A stretch of 64,000 bases of DNA from Actinomycetospora sp. TBRC 11914 (GTDB lineage: Bacteria > Actinomycetota > Actinomycetes > Mycobacteriales > Pseudonocardiaceae). Below the pieces are notes generated by a model. That model had not been told where the DNA came from. It saw nothing but the letters and a program-made list of their open reading frames with translations, and did not search any database. Below are positions 7,486 to 15,788 of this stretch, in pieces. The stretch covers positions 1 to 64,000 of the forward strand of contig NZ_JABBND010000025.1 of NCBI RefSeq assembly GCF_012933465.1, written 5' to 3'. Made by a program: the position numbers and the translations under genes. The first letter of the stretch is position 1. Every line of letters starts with the position of its first letter.

Positions 7486-8793
7486 ATGGCCACCGAGACC
7501 TTCGTGCTGCCCGACGTCGGGGAAGGGCTGACCGAGGCCGACGTCCTGTCCTGGCACGTCGCCGTGGGGGACGAGGTGGGCGTCAACCAGGTCGTCGTCG
7601 AGGTCGAGACCGCCAAGGCCGCGGTCGAGCTGCCCTGCCCGTTCGACGGCACCGTCGCCGAGCTGTTCGCCGCCGAGGGCGAGACGGTGCCGGTCGGCGC
7701 GCCCCTCATCGCCGTGACCACCGCCGCCGTCGAGCAGGCCGCCGAGCACTCTCCCGACGACGAGGCTCCCGACGACGAGGCTCCCGACGACGGGGCTCCC
7801 GACGACGAGGGCAGCGGGAGCGTCCTGGTCGGCTACGGCACCAGTGCCGCCCGCACCCGGCGGCGTCGTCGGCGGCCCGCGAGCCCGGAGCCGGCCACCG
7901 GTCGGCCGAGCCGGCCCCCGGCGACGCCGCCGGTGCGCAAGATGGCGAAGGAGCTCGGCGTCGACCTGGCCGAGGTGACCTACGACGGCGACCGCATCCG
8001 TCGCGAGGACGTGCGCCGCCACGCCGGGACCCCGTCCGCGCCGGCCGCCTCGGCCGCCGCCCCGTCCGCCCCGTCCGCCGTCGTCGAGGAGCCCGGCGAC
8101 CGGCGGGTGCCGATCACCGGCGTCCGGCGGGCGACCGCGGCGGCGGTGACCTCGAGCGCGTTCACCGCCCCGCACGTCACCGAGTTCGTGACCGTCGACG
8201 TCACGGCGATGACGGAGACCGTCGAGGCCCTCAGGGCCCACCGCGCCTTCGAGGGTGTGCGGGTGACCCCCCTGCTGCTGGTGGCCCGCGCGCTGCTCTC
8301 GGCGGTGCGCCACTTCCCCGACATCAACGCGCGCTGGGACTCCGAGGCCCAGGAGATCGTCCACCCGCGGGCGGTCAACCTGGGCATCGCGGCGGCGACC
8401 CCCCGCGGGCTGATCGTCCCGAACATCAAGGACGCCGCCGCGCTGACCCTGGTCGACCTCGCCCGCGCGCTTGCGGAGCTGACCACCACCGCCCGCGCCG
8501 GCCGGACCACGCCGGAACAGATGTCCGGGGGCACGATCACGATCACCAACGTCGGCGTGTTCGGCGTCGACGCCGCCACCCCGATCCTCAACCCCGGCGA
8601 GGCGGCGATCCTCTGCTTCGGGGCGGTGCGCCGCCGGCCGTGGGAGTACCGGGGCGAGGTCGCGCTGCGGGAGGTCACCGAGCTGTCGTTGTCGTTCGAC
8701 CACCGGCTCGTCGACGGGGAGCTGGGCTCGCGGGTGCTCGCCCGGGTCGCGGCGGTGCTCGCCGACCCCGCCGGCGAACTACTCCTGGACTGA
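7486..8793 (+). CDS. bkdC: Dihydrolipoamide acyltransferase E2 component
   Basis: A 435-residue E2. Lipoyl domain at residues 1-80 with the lipoylated lysine in VEVETAKAAVELP. A very acidic linker follows containing four PDDxA/G repeats (about residues 87-106), then an Arg-rich stretch and a peripheral E1/E3-binding domain (PPVRKMAKELGVDLAEV). The catalytic domain ends with SFDHRLVDGE, the HxxxDG acyltransferase motif. One lipoyl domain only. ATG at 7486 lies 8 nt after E1 beta, with GAGGGGA before it. Its last 15 nt overlap the end of the convergent lrp gene. Confidence 0.9.
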   Translation: MATETFVLPDVGEGLTEADVLSWHVAVGDEVGVNQVVVEVETAKAAVELPCPFDGTVAELFAAEGETVPVGAPLIAVTTAAVEQAAEHSPDDEAPDDEAPDDGAPDDEGSGSVLVGYGTSAARTRRRRRRPASPEPATGRPSRPPATPPVRKMAKELGVDLAEVTYDGDRIRREDVRRHAGTPSAPAASAAAPSAPSAVVEEPGDRRVPITGVRRATAAAVTSSAFTAPHVTEFVTVDVTAMTETVEALRAHRAFEGVRVTPLLLVARALLSAVRHFPDINARWDSEAQEIVHPRAVNLGIAAATPRGLIVPNIKDAAALTLVDLARALAELTTTARAGRTTPEQMSGGTITITNVGVFGVDAATPILNPGEAAILCFGAVRRRPWEYRGEVALREVTELSLSFDHRLVDGELGSRVLARVAAVLADPAGELLLD

Positions 8794-9327
8794 CCCGTTG
8801 GTCATCGGGTCCGCGTGCTCGGGCACGAGCTCGGCGAGGCCGGTCCGTGCCGGGCGCGGCTGGTCGAGCCCGACCCGCTGGCGCCGGTCGAGGATGATCA
8901 TCGTCTCGCTGTGCTGGAAGTCCGCGACCGACCACACGTCGCCGAGCAGCACCTCGCGCAGGTGGTGCTGGTCGCGGACCAGCAGGGAGAGCACCAGGTC
9001 CCAGCGGCCGGTCACCAGCTGGATCGCCTGCACCTCGGTGATGCCCCAGAGCAGGTCGATGGTGTTCTCGACGGGGCTGCCCTGGCGCAGCTCGATCGCG
9101 ACCAGCACCTCCAGGCCGAACCCGAGGGCCGAGGGGTCGATGTCGAGGCTGAACCCCCGGATGACGCCATGTTCCTGGAGGCGGTCGAGGCGCTCACCGA
9201 CCGCCCCCGGGGACATGCCGATGTCGCGGGACAGCTTGCGGGTCGACGCGCGCGGGTCCGCGCTGAGCAGGCTCAGCAGCTGACGGTCGACGTCGTCGAT
9301 CCGTCGTGGTCCCTCCCGCTCGACCAT
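8779..9327 (-). CDS. Lrp/AsnC-family transcriptional regulator
   Basis: A 182-residue regulator. N-terminal helix-turn-helix: IDDVDRQLLSLLSADPRAST and RDIGMSPGAVGERLDRLQ, then the linker HGVIRGFSLDIDPSALG and a RAM effector domain (VEVQAIQLVTGRWDLVLSLL-like). An unusual C-terminal extension of about 25 residues follows. ATG at 9327 with AAAGGGG upstream. It converges on and overlaps the E2 gene by 15 nt. Lrp proteins that sense amino acids commonly regulate adjacent branched-chain dehydrogenase genes (BkdR type); that assignment here is inference from context. Confidence 0.88.
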   Translation of the reverse strand: MVEREGPRRIDDVDRQLLSLLSADPRASTRKLSRDIGMSPGAVGERLDRLQEHGVIRGFSLDIDPSALGFGLEVLVAIELRQGSPVENTIDLLWGITEVQAIQLVTGRWDLVLSLLVRDQHHLREVLLGDVWSVADFQHSETMIILDRRQRVGLDQPRPARTGLAELVPEHADPMTNGSVQE

Positions 9328-9401
9328 CCGAACCCCTTTCCGGCCGGACTGGAGCGTAACCGCCGGGTGCGGGGGGTGACCGGTGTCGGGGCGCGGGAGG
9401 G

Positions 9402-9836
9402 TCAGGGCGCGGCGTGGGCGCCCGTGGTGCCGAGGGCCTTGCGCTTGAGCGCGTCGAACTCCTCCTGGGTGATGGCGCCCTCGTCGAGGAGGCGCTTGCC
9501 CGCGGCGATCTGGTCGGTCGGTCCTCCGGCGTGGCCGTTGGCGGCGATGTTCCGGACGTCGCGCTCGTAGTCGGCGCGCGCGGCGGCGACGTCGGCGGTG
9601 CGGCGCTCGGCCATGTTCCGGCCCTGGGCGATCAGGTAGATGAGGCTGCCGAAGATCGGGATGACGATGATCAGCACGGTCCACCCGGCCTTGCCCCAGC
9701 CGCTGATGTCGTGGCGCCGGAAGACGTCGCCGAAGATCACGAACAGCAGCCAGAACCAGATGACGAAGCCGAAGAACACGAGCATCGTCCAGAACAGGTC
9801 GAGCAGCGGGTAGGTGGCGCTCTGCGCGAGCAGCAT
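9402..9836 (-). CDS. Membrane protein with PLDc_N-like and SHOCT domains
   Basis: A 144-residue protein starting MLLAQSATYP, with GGAGGAG directly before the ATG. Two transmembrane helices lie at about residues 12-33 and 44-66; the second region (GWGKAGWTVLIIVIPIFGSL) is the phospholipase D N-terminal-type membrane module with the usual W..I..P..G..YL pattern. The C-terminal 28 residues (GKRLLDEGAITQEEFDALKR) form a SHOCT motif, a short C-terminal oligomerisation/peptide-binding module. Such proteins are common and uncharacterised in Actinobacteria. Confidence 0.85.
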   Translation of the reverse strand: MLLAQSATYPLLDLFWTMLVFFGFVIWFWLLFVIFGDVFRRHDISGWGKAGWTVLIIVIPIFGSLIYLIAQGRNMAERRTADVAAARADYERDVRNIAANGHAGGPTDQIAAGKRLLDEGAITQEEFDALKRKALGTTGAHAAP

Positions 9837-10080
9837 CTCGGCTCCTCCCGGCGGCGCGGAGGGCCGGTACGTCCCGCGAGGTGCTCCTCGGGTGTCGCCG
9901 CGTCGTCGTCGGACGACCATGGCCCGCACCGGCCCCCGGTTCCTCATCCCCGGCGGATGATTCGTGCTCCCGGGACGACCGTGACCCACGCCACGAGCAG
10001 GGGTACAGTCGGTTGCGTCACCCGTTCGGGTGAACGATGTCGGGGATCGCGGGGCAGACCGCGGAGTCGGAGGTCACCAC

Positions 10081-10242
10081 ATGAACATCGGGCAGCCAGT
10101 GCGCACCCTCGTCGTCGAGCCGATCGTCAGTCCCGTCCCCGACGGCGACCTGCCCGGGCGCCCCGCCGAGCTGCCGCCCACCCCGACGACGCCGACGTCG
10201 GGCGCCGCGGCCGCGACCACCACCGGCGACCTCGACGGGTGA
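10081..10242 (+). CDS. Small 53-residue protein coupled to the next gene
   Basis: Short ORF beginning MNIGQPVRTLVVEPI, then Pro/Thr/Ala-rich (PTPTTPTSGAAAATTT) to the end. The evidence for coding is a GGAGG 8 nt before the ATG and a 4-nt GTGA overlap of its stop with the next start, which implies translational coupling. A 7-bp hairpin (TCACCCG-TT-CGGGTGA) lies about 50 bp upstream (10018-10033) and may be part of the promoter or leader. Function unknown. Confidence 0.6.
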   Translation: MNIGQPVRTLVVEPIVSPVPDGDLPGRPAELPPTPTTPTSGAAAATTTGDLDG

Positions 10243-10901
10243 CCCTCGTCCCCGACGTCGCCTCCCCCGTCGCGGGGTGGCGGGTCTGGACCGTGGCGGA
10301 CCGCGGGCGGGGGCCCGAGCTCGTCTCGCCGGTCCGCCCGATGTCGTGGATCCACCGGGAGCCGGCCACCGCGACCTGCCTCGAGGGCTGCGCGGCGTGC
10401 CCGTCGGTGGAGTGCCGGTGCGGCCTCTACGCAACGGCCGGGCTCGCGCCGCTGGTGCTCGCGTGCCGGCGCGGGGCGGCGGTCCTGGGGTGCACCGCGC
10501 TCTGGGGCCGGGTCGTCGAGCACACCGACGGCTGGCGCGGCGAGCACGGCTACCCCCTGGTGCTCTTCGTGATGTCGGGGCTCCTGCTCGACCCGGTGTC
10601 CCGGATCCGGAGCACCCGCCGCGTGACCTCGGCGGTGCGGCACGGGCTGCCGTCGGGCCACGACCACGTCACCGGTCCGGAAACGCTCGCGCGGGAGCTG
10701 GCCCGGCTCTACGCGGTGCCGGCCCACCCGGCGCCCGGCCTGGCGGCCGACCGGCTGCGCGGCTGGGCGCGGTCGGGCGGCCAGGCGGCGGACGCGGTGC
10801 GCTCGGAGGCGGCCGACGGGCTCGCCGGGCGCCGCCTCGGCGACCCGGCGGCACACGCGCGCCTCGCCCGCCGCGCGCAGGAGCTGGTCGACGCGGCGTG
10901 A
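10239..10901 (+). CDS. Hypothetical protein with a Cys cluster (CLEGCAACPSVECRCGLYA)
   Basis: A 220-residue soluble protein. Near residues 45-70 it has WIHREPATATCLEGCAACP followed by CRCGLYA, giving five cysteines in a short span, reminiscent of actinobacterial hypothetical proteins with a CxCGLYA motif. A LWGRVVEHTDGWRGEHGYP motif follows, and the C-terminal half is helical and Arg/Ala-rich. A zinc or Fe-S role is possible but not shown. GTG start overlaps the stop of the 53-residue gene by 4 nt, so the two form a coupled unit. Confidence 0.7.
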   Translation: MTLVPDVASPVAGWRVWTVADRGRGPELVSPVRPMSWIHREPATATCLEGCAACPSVECRCGLYATAGLAPLVLACRRGAAVLGCTALWGRVVEHTDGWRGEHGYPLVLFVMSGLLLDPVSRIRSTRRVTSAVRHGLPSGHDHVTGPETLARELARLYAVPAHPAPGLAADRLRGWARSGGQAADAVRSEAADGLAGRRLGDPAAHARLARRAQELVDAA

Positions 10902-10925
10902 CCCGGACTCGCGGGGACGTGACGA

Positions 10926-11318
10926 CTACGCGTCGAAGCGGACCACCTGGCGGGTGTCGCGGTGGGAGACCGTGACGGGGTTGTCCCAGGTCGAGTCGCG
11001 GACCTCCCCGGCGGGGCCGGCGTCGGTCACCACCGCCCAGGAGTCGCCGACGGCGAAGATCGCCTGCACCGAGGCGGGGTCGGAGACCGTGCGGGAGGGC
11101 GCGGACGCGCGGCGGACGGGGTGCCGGGCGGTCCTCGTCATCTGCCCCGAGAGCGGCTCCCCGACGGTGGCGGTCCACTCCTCGGCACCGTGGACGAACC
11201 GGATCGACCGGACGCGGTCCTCCGGGCCGGACGGCTCGGCCCCCGCGATCGCGGCGAGCTCGGCGTAGCGGCTCTCGGCCCGGTCGGGGCCGACGCCGGG
11301 CACGAAGAACGCCGTCAC
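10926..11318 (-). CDS. Hypothetical 130-residue protein
   Basis: Begins MTAFFVPGVGPDRAESRYAE and contains VRSIRFVHGAEEWTATVGEP, then VQAIFAVGDSWAVVTDAG and a C-terminal WDNPVTVSHRDTRQVVRF. It looks like a small alpha/beta protein without signal peptide or membrane segments. GTG start at the end of the frame. Codon bias fits a real gene, and no overlapping better frame exists. Family not recognised; it converges with the coupled pair at 10081-10901. Confidence 0.6.
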   Translation of the reverse strand: MTAFFVPGVGPDRAESRYAELAAIAGAEPSGPEDRVRSIRFVHGAEEWTATVGEPLSGQMTRTARHPVRRASAPSRTVSDPASVQAIFAVGDSWAVVTDAGPAGEVRDSTWDNPVTVSHRDTRQVVRFDA

Positions 11319-11358
11319 CGTCCCGACAGTAGTGCGGCCGGCGTCGTCGCCGGCACCG

Positions 11359-11949
11359 TCAGCCGGCGACGATCTGCTGCCGCGGCCACGGGCCGCGGCA
11401 GGACAGGTCGTCGTGCCGTGCCTGCTCGGTGCGCTCTGTCAGCCAGTCGATCCCCACGATCTCCCGCGGCGACCACGCCGTCTCGCCCCACACCAGCCCG
11501 GCGCGCTCCGCGGTGGCGGTGGCGAGCCCGTCGCGGTGGGCGGGCAGCAGGTCCGAGTCGGCCAGGGCCGCCAGGTGCTCGAGGTCCACCGCGACGACGG
11601 GCCCGGGGGAGCGGAGCGTGGCGCCGACGTAGGCGTGCAGGTGCGGGCGCAGGCCGTTCACCCGTGGGACGCGCTCCTCGACGATGTGCGTGATCCGCGC
11701 CCGCGGCGACGCGCCGTCGGCGGCGGGGTCGCAGAACCCGGCCTGGATGCCGCGGACGGTCTCCCGGGCCTGGTCGACGTGGATCTTCCGGAGCACGGCG
11801 AGCTCGGCCGCGTGCCCGGTCGACTCGAGCATCGTCATGTAGACGGCGAGCGACAACGGGATCGGCAGCACCACGTCCACCGCGTCGTCCGGAGGGAAGC
11901 CGGTGACCAGGTCGAAGAGCGGGGCGGGGTCGGCACGCGGCCCGGACAT
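11359..11949 (-). CDS. Hypothetical 196-residue protein
   Basis: Soluble protein starting MSGPRADPAPLFDLVTGFPP. The ATG at 11949 is chosen because GGAG stands 9 nt before it; another ATG lies three codons upstream but directly abuts GGAG. Segments include PIPLSLAVYMTMLESTGHAA, HIVEERVPRVNGLRPHLHAY, and GPVVAVDLEHLAALADS. No catalytic pattern or domain is recognised. It is divergent from the second corA, whose start is 161 bp away. Confidence 0.6.
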   Translation of the reverse strand: MSGPRADPAPLFDLVTGFPPDDAVDVVLPIPLSLAVYMTMLESTGHAAELAVLRKIHVDQARETVRGIQAGFCDPAADGASPRARITHIVEERVPRVNGLRPHLHAYVGATLRSPGPVVAVDLEHLAALADSDLLPAHRDGLATATAERAGLVWGETAWSPREIVGIDWLTERTEQARHDDLSCRGPWPRQQIVAG

Positions 11950-12110
11950 CGACGTCATCTCCGACCACCCCCGGGCGCCGCCGTCGGCGCGAAACCCCAG
12001 CGTAGGGCGCCGTCGGGCGTGCCGCCGGGCGAGCGACGGGCCGCGCCTCCCGGCGCCCCGGGCACCGTCGGGAGGGGCCGCGCGGCGCGCGAGCGGGTAG
12101 TCCGCCCGCC

Positions 12111-13061
12111 GTGCAGGCCCTCGACGAGATCGACATCGACACGCTGCGGGAGCTGCGGGCCCGGGACGAGCCCGTGTGGCTCGATCTGCGCGACCCGGAC
12201 GACGAGGGGCTCGCCCGCGTCGCCGACCTCCTCGGGCTTCACGAGCTCGCGCTCGAGGACAGCCGCGAGTTCGGCCAGCGCCCCAAGGTCGACCGCTACG
12301 ACGACCAGCTCCTCCTCGTCCTCTTCGGCCTGGCCGTCGCCGACGACGGGACACCGCAACCGGTCGAGGTCCACGTCCACGTGGTCCGTGGATGTGTGCT
12401 GACCATCAGCCGCGTGCCGCCGGCCGAGCTCGAGCGGGTCCGGAGCAGCCTCCGGCACGACCCGGACCGCAGCGGGACCGACCTCCTCTACCGCGTGGTC
12501 GACGCGGTCGTGGACTCGCTGACCGACGGTCTCGAGCTGGTGGCCGCGGAGGTCGACGCCTTCGAGCAGACGATCTTCGACCACCCGCGGGCCCGCGACC
12601 GGGACCGCATGGCGGTCCTGCGGCGCACCCTGAACGGCCTGCGCCGGACGCTCGTGATCCAGCGCCAGGTGTTCCCCCGGGTCGTCGAGCACCTCACGGC
12701 CGTCGCCGACGACGCCGAGACCATGCGGACCTACCTGGCCGACGTCGGCGATCACCTCGGGCAGGCGCTGGACGAGGTCGAGGCCGACCGGGAGACCCTC
12801 CAGGGGATGCTCGACACCTACTCCAACGAGGTGCAGGAGCGGCTCACGATCGTCGCCACGGTCTTCCTGCCGCTGACGGCGCTCACCGGGTTCTTCGGGA
12901 TGAACTTCACGTGGATGATCGACCACCTCGGCGCCGCCTGGGCCTTCTTCGGGCTGGGCGTGGGTGGCCTGCTCGTGTCGTGCCTGGTGATCATCGGGTG
13001 GTTGCGGCGCACCGGCCTGCTCGCCCCGTCGATCTCGCGGGGGACGGGTCAGAGGTCGTAG
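12111..13061 (+). CDS. corA: CorA-family magnesium/divalent cation transporter (canonical GMN)
   Basis: A 316-residue CorA protein. The soluble domain includes LLGLHELALEDSREFGQRPK and DRYDDQLLLVLFG; the helical stalk runs to ERLTIVATVFLPLTALTGFF, and the pore loop GMN (FFGMNFTWM) follows the first transmembrane helix. The second membrane helix is WAFFGLGVGGLLVSCLVIIG. Unlike the CorA at 679-1800 this has the standard selectivity motif. GTG start at 12111. Its end overlaps the convergent AhpD-like gene by 13 nt. Confidence 0.88.
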   Translation: MQALDEIDIDTLRELRARDEPVWLDLRDPDDEGLARVADLLGLHELALEDSREFGQRPKVDRYDDQLLLVLFGLAVADDGTPQPVEVHVHVVRGCVLTISRVPPAELERVRSSLRHDPDRSGTDLLYRVVDAVVDSLTDGLELVAAEVDAFEQTIFDHPRARDRDRMAVLRRTLNGLRRTLVIQRQVFPRVVEHLTAVADDAETMRTYLADVGDHLGQALDEVEADRETLQGMLDTYSNEVQERLTIVATVFLPLTALTGFFGMNFTWMIDHLGAAWAFFGLGVGGLLVSCLVIIGWLRRTGLLAPSISRGTGQRS

Positions 13062-13642
13062 CCGCGGCGGAGCAGCATCGCGGCGGCCCGGGCGTTGCCC
13101 TGGGGGCCCATGCCCTCGACGCCGAGCGCGGAGGCGACACGGTTGCAGATCTCGAGCAGGGCCGCGGCGTGTGCGGCCTCGCGGACGGCGTCGTCACCGA
13201 TGCCGACCGCCCGCAGCGGGGCGAGGTCGGCGGCCGTCAGGGCGTCCGGGTCGCGGGAGAGCCGGCGGAGGAACTCCGCCATCGCCGGCAGCGCGGACCC
13301 CGTCCCGTCCGGTGGCTCCGCCGTCCGGTGGACCAGGGCGTCGACGACGGGGTCGCCGAGGCAGTCGGCGGCGATCCGGGCGTGGACGCCGATGCAGTAG
13401 CTGCAGACGTTGGCGGCGGAGACGGTGGCACCGAAGAGCTCGCGCTCGCCGACGGTCCACCGTCCCGGTCCCCGCAGGACCGCGTCGGCGTAGCGGCCGA
13501 GGGGCTTGCCGAAGAACGCCGGACGGAACATCAGGACCTGGACGAACCCGGGGACGGACCCGCCGTACAGGACCCCCAGCACCGGCCCCATCACCCGCGC
13601 CGCGACCCCCCGGCCACGGCGGATCGACCGGAGCCGGATCAC
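13049..13642 (-). CDS. AhpD-like / carboxymuconolactone decarboxylase-fold protein with CxxC
   Basis: A 197-residue all-helical protein. The AhpD-type redox motif is present: SAANVCSYCIGVHARIAA, with the C-x-x-C followed by a His three positions later, as in alkylhydroperoxidase AhpD and peroxidase-related proteins. A second conserved helix, DDAVREAAHAAALLEICNRV, completes the active-site bundle. GTG start at 13642 overlaps the stop of the upstream gene by 4 nt. Likely a peroxide or redox enzyme; substrate unknown. Confidence 0.8.
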   Translation of the reverse strand: MIRLRSIRRGRGVAARVMGPVLGVLYGGSVPGFVQVLMFRPAFFGKPLGRYADAVLRGPGRWTVGERELFGATVSAANVCSYCIGVHARIAADCLGDPVVDALVHRTAEPPDGTGSALPAMAEFLRRLSRDPDALTAADLAPLRAVGIGDDAVREAAHAAALLEICNRVASALGVEGMGPQGNARAAAMLLRRGYDL

Positions 13643-13965
13643 GACGGTTCCGCGAGCAGGCGTTCCACGGCCCGCAGGCGGGAGCCGCCGGCGGCGACCG
13701 CGACGGCGACGACGCACTCGAACACCGCGTCCTCGCTGTACCCGGCCGCGCGCAGCGTCGCGACGTCGTCGTCGGTCACCGCCAGGCCCCCACCGGCCAC
13801 CTTCGCGACGAGCCCGGCCAGGTCGTCGGGCGGCGCGGTCCCGACGACGAGCGATTCCCGCACCGCCACCGGCAGGACCCCCGCGCCGTGCACCACCGCG
13901 GCCACCAGCTCACGGAAGCGCCGGTCGCGCGTGGCGGCGGCCGACGCCTGGTCGTCTGCGTCCAT
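13639..13965 (-). CDS. Short CMD/AhpD-like protein lacking CxxC
   Basis: A 108-residue helical protein (MDADDQASAAATRDRRFREL...). It contains VRESLVVGTAPPDDLAGLVA and LRAAGYSEDAVFECVVAVAV, which match the helical pattern of carboxymuconolactone decarboxylase-like proteins, but the CxxC pair is absent and only one Cys remains. Its TGA overlaps the GTG of the following AhpD-like gene by 4 nt, so the products are probably made in fixed ratio and may form a hetero-oligomer. That is inference. Confidence 0.65.
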   Translation of the reverse strand: MDADDQASAAATRDRRFRELVAAVVHGAGVLPVAVRESLVVGTAPPDDLAGLVAKVAGGGLAVTDDDVATLRAAGYSEDAVFECVVAVAVAAGGSRLRAVERLLAEPS

Positions 13966-14231
13966 GCGCTCCCCCTCGTCGAGCCCCCCGTCGAGCAGCG
14001 CCGACGCTGGCCCGCGCGGGTCGCGATCAGGGGGACGACGCGGTCACGACTCGGCGGCCGGCTCCCGGTCCGTGGGGTCGGCGAAGCGTCGCAGGAGCGC
14101 GGTCAGGGTCGCCCGCGCGCTGATCTCCCGGGGGTGATGTTGACCCCGGGGTGCTTGGCGAGGTCGGCGTCGTCGGACACCGTGCGGGGCGGGAGCGGCC
14201 CGGCTCCCGCCCCCTCGCCCAGGAGCACGCC

Positions 14232-15788
14232 GTGACCAGCCCTTCGGCCCTCGACCCGCGCACCCCGGTGCTGGTCGGCGTCGGCCAGTGCAGCGACCCC
14301 GTCGACGGCGCCCACCACCGGCGGGCCTCGGCGGTCGAGCTCGCGGCGACGGCCGCCCGCCGGGCCCTCGCCGACACCGGTGCCGATCCGGTCGCGGTCG
14401 CGACGGCGGTCGACACCGTCGCGGGCGTCCGCCAGTTCGAGATCTCCATCCCGGGAGCGCCGTCGCCGCTGGGCCGCTCGGACAACTACCCGCGGTCGGT
14501 CGCGGGGCGGATCGGCGCCGAGCCCCGCCGGGCGATCCTCGAGGTCGCCGGCGGTCAGGGGCCACAGCACCTGGTCACCGAGCTCGCCGGGGCGATCGCG
14601 GCGGGCGAGGGCGAGGTCGCCCTGCTGTTCGGCTCCGAGGCGATCTCCACCGCGCGGCACCTCGCCGACGCGCAGGACCGGCCCGACTTCACCGAGACCG
14701 TCGGCGGCGACCTCGAGGACCGCGGCTTCGGCCTCGAGGGGCTCATCAGCTCCTACACCCTCGCGCACGGTCTCACCGACACCCCGAGCCAGTACGCGCT
14801 GCTGGAGAACGCCCGCCGCGCGCGGTGCAAGCAGTCCCGCGACGAGTACCTCCAGGGGATGGGCGAGCTGTTCGCCCCGTTCACCCGCGTCGCGGCGGTG
14901 ACCCCCTACGCCGCGGCCCCCACCGAGCGCAGCGCGACCGAGCTCGCCACCCCCACCGCGGCGAACCGGCCGATCGCCGACCCCTACCTGCGCTACCTCG
15001 TGGCCCGCGACCAGGTGAACCAGGGCGCGGCGGTGCTCGTCGTCTCGGTGGCCGCCGCGCGGCGGCTCGGCATCGCCGAGGACCGGTGGGTGTTCCTCCA
15101 CGGGCACGCCGACCTGCGCGAGCGGGACCTGCTCGACCGCGCCGACCTCTCGACGGCACCGGCGGCGGCGACGGCGGCGCGCCACGCCCTCGAGGTCGCC
15201 GGGATCGGCGTCGACGACCTCGCCACGATCGACCTGTACTCCTGCTTCCCGATCGCCGTGTCCGTGGTGGCCGAGGAGCTCGGTCTCGAGCCCGACGACC
15301 CGCGCGGGCTGACGCTCACCGGCGGCCTGCCCTTCTTCGGCGGGGCCGGCAACGACTACTCGATGCACGCGATCGCCGAGACGGTCGCGGCCGCGCGCCG
15401 GACGCCGGGCAGCTACGGGTTCGTCGGCGCCAACGGCGGCATCCTCAGCAAGTACTCGGCCGGGGTCTACTCCACCGCCCCCACCGGGTGGCGGGCCGAC
15501 CGCAGCGCCGAGCTGCAGGCCGAGCTCGACGTCCGGCCGGCCCCGGAGACCGTCGAGCGCGCCGAGGGCCCCGCGACGATCGAGACCTGCACGGTCAAGC
15601 ACGACCGCCGCGGGAACCGCACCGGCATCGTCGTCGGGCGCCTCGACGCCACCGACGCCCGCTTCCTCGCGCTCGTCACCGACGACGCCACCCTCGACCT
15701 GCTCACCGGCGCCGAGGAACCCATCGGCGCCGCCGTGCACGTCGCCCAGGCCGAGGGCCACAACGTGGCGACGGTGCCGGCCCCGTGA
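14232..15788 (+). CDS. Thiolase-like protein (TLP1 type, extra C-terminal domain)
   Basis: A 518-residue thiolase-fold protein annotated in relatives as acetyl-CoA acetyltransferase. Thiolase landmarks: TPVLVGVGQCSDPV at the N-terminus, LYSCFPIAVSVVAEELGL, GGLPFFGGAGNDYSMHAIAE and GANGGILSKYSAGVYS. The last ~100 residues (TCTVKHDRRGNRTGIVVGRL...) form the added C-terminal domain of thiolase-like protein type 1. The usual nucleophile region reads LEVAGGQGPQHLV with no Cys, so classical thiolase chemistry is doubtful. GTG at 14232 follows AGGAG by 7 nt. Coupled (4-nt overlap) to the MBL gene downstream; a CoA-thioester role is plausible. Confidence 0.85.
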   Translation: MTSPSALDPRTPVLVGVGQCSDPVDGAHHRRASAVELAATAARRALADTGADPVAVATAVDTVAGVRQFEISIPGAPSPLGRSDNYPRSVAGRIGAEPRRAILEVAGGQGPQHLVTELAGAIAAGEGEVALLFGSEAISTARHLADAQDRPDFTETVGGDLEDRGFGLEGLISSYTLAHGLTDTPSQYALLENARRARCKQSRDEYLQGMGELFAPFTRVAAVTPYAAAPTERSATELATPTAANRPIADPYLRYLVARDQVNQGAAVLVVSVAAARRLGIAEDRWVFLHGHADLRERDLLDRADLSTAPAAATAARHALEVAGIGVDDLATIDLYSCFPIAVSVVAEELGLEPDDPRGLTLTGGLPFFGGAGNDYSMHAIAETVAAARRTPGSYGFVGANGGILSKYSAGVYSTAPTGWRADRSAELQAELDVRPAPETVERAEGPATIETCTVKHDRRGNRTGIVVGRLDATDARFLALVTDDATLDLLTGAEEPIGAAVHVAQAEGHNVATVPAP

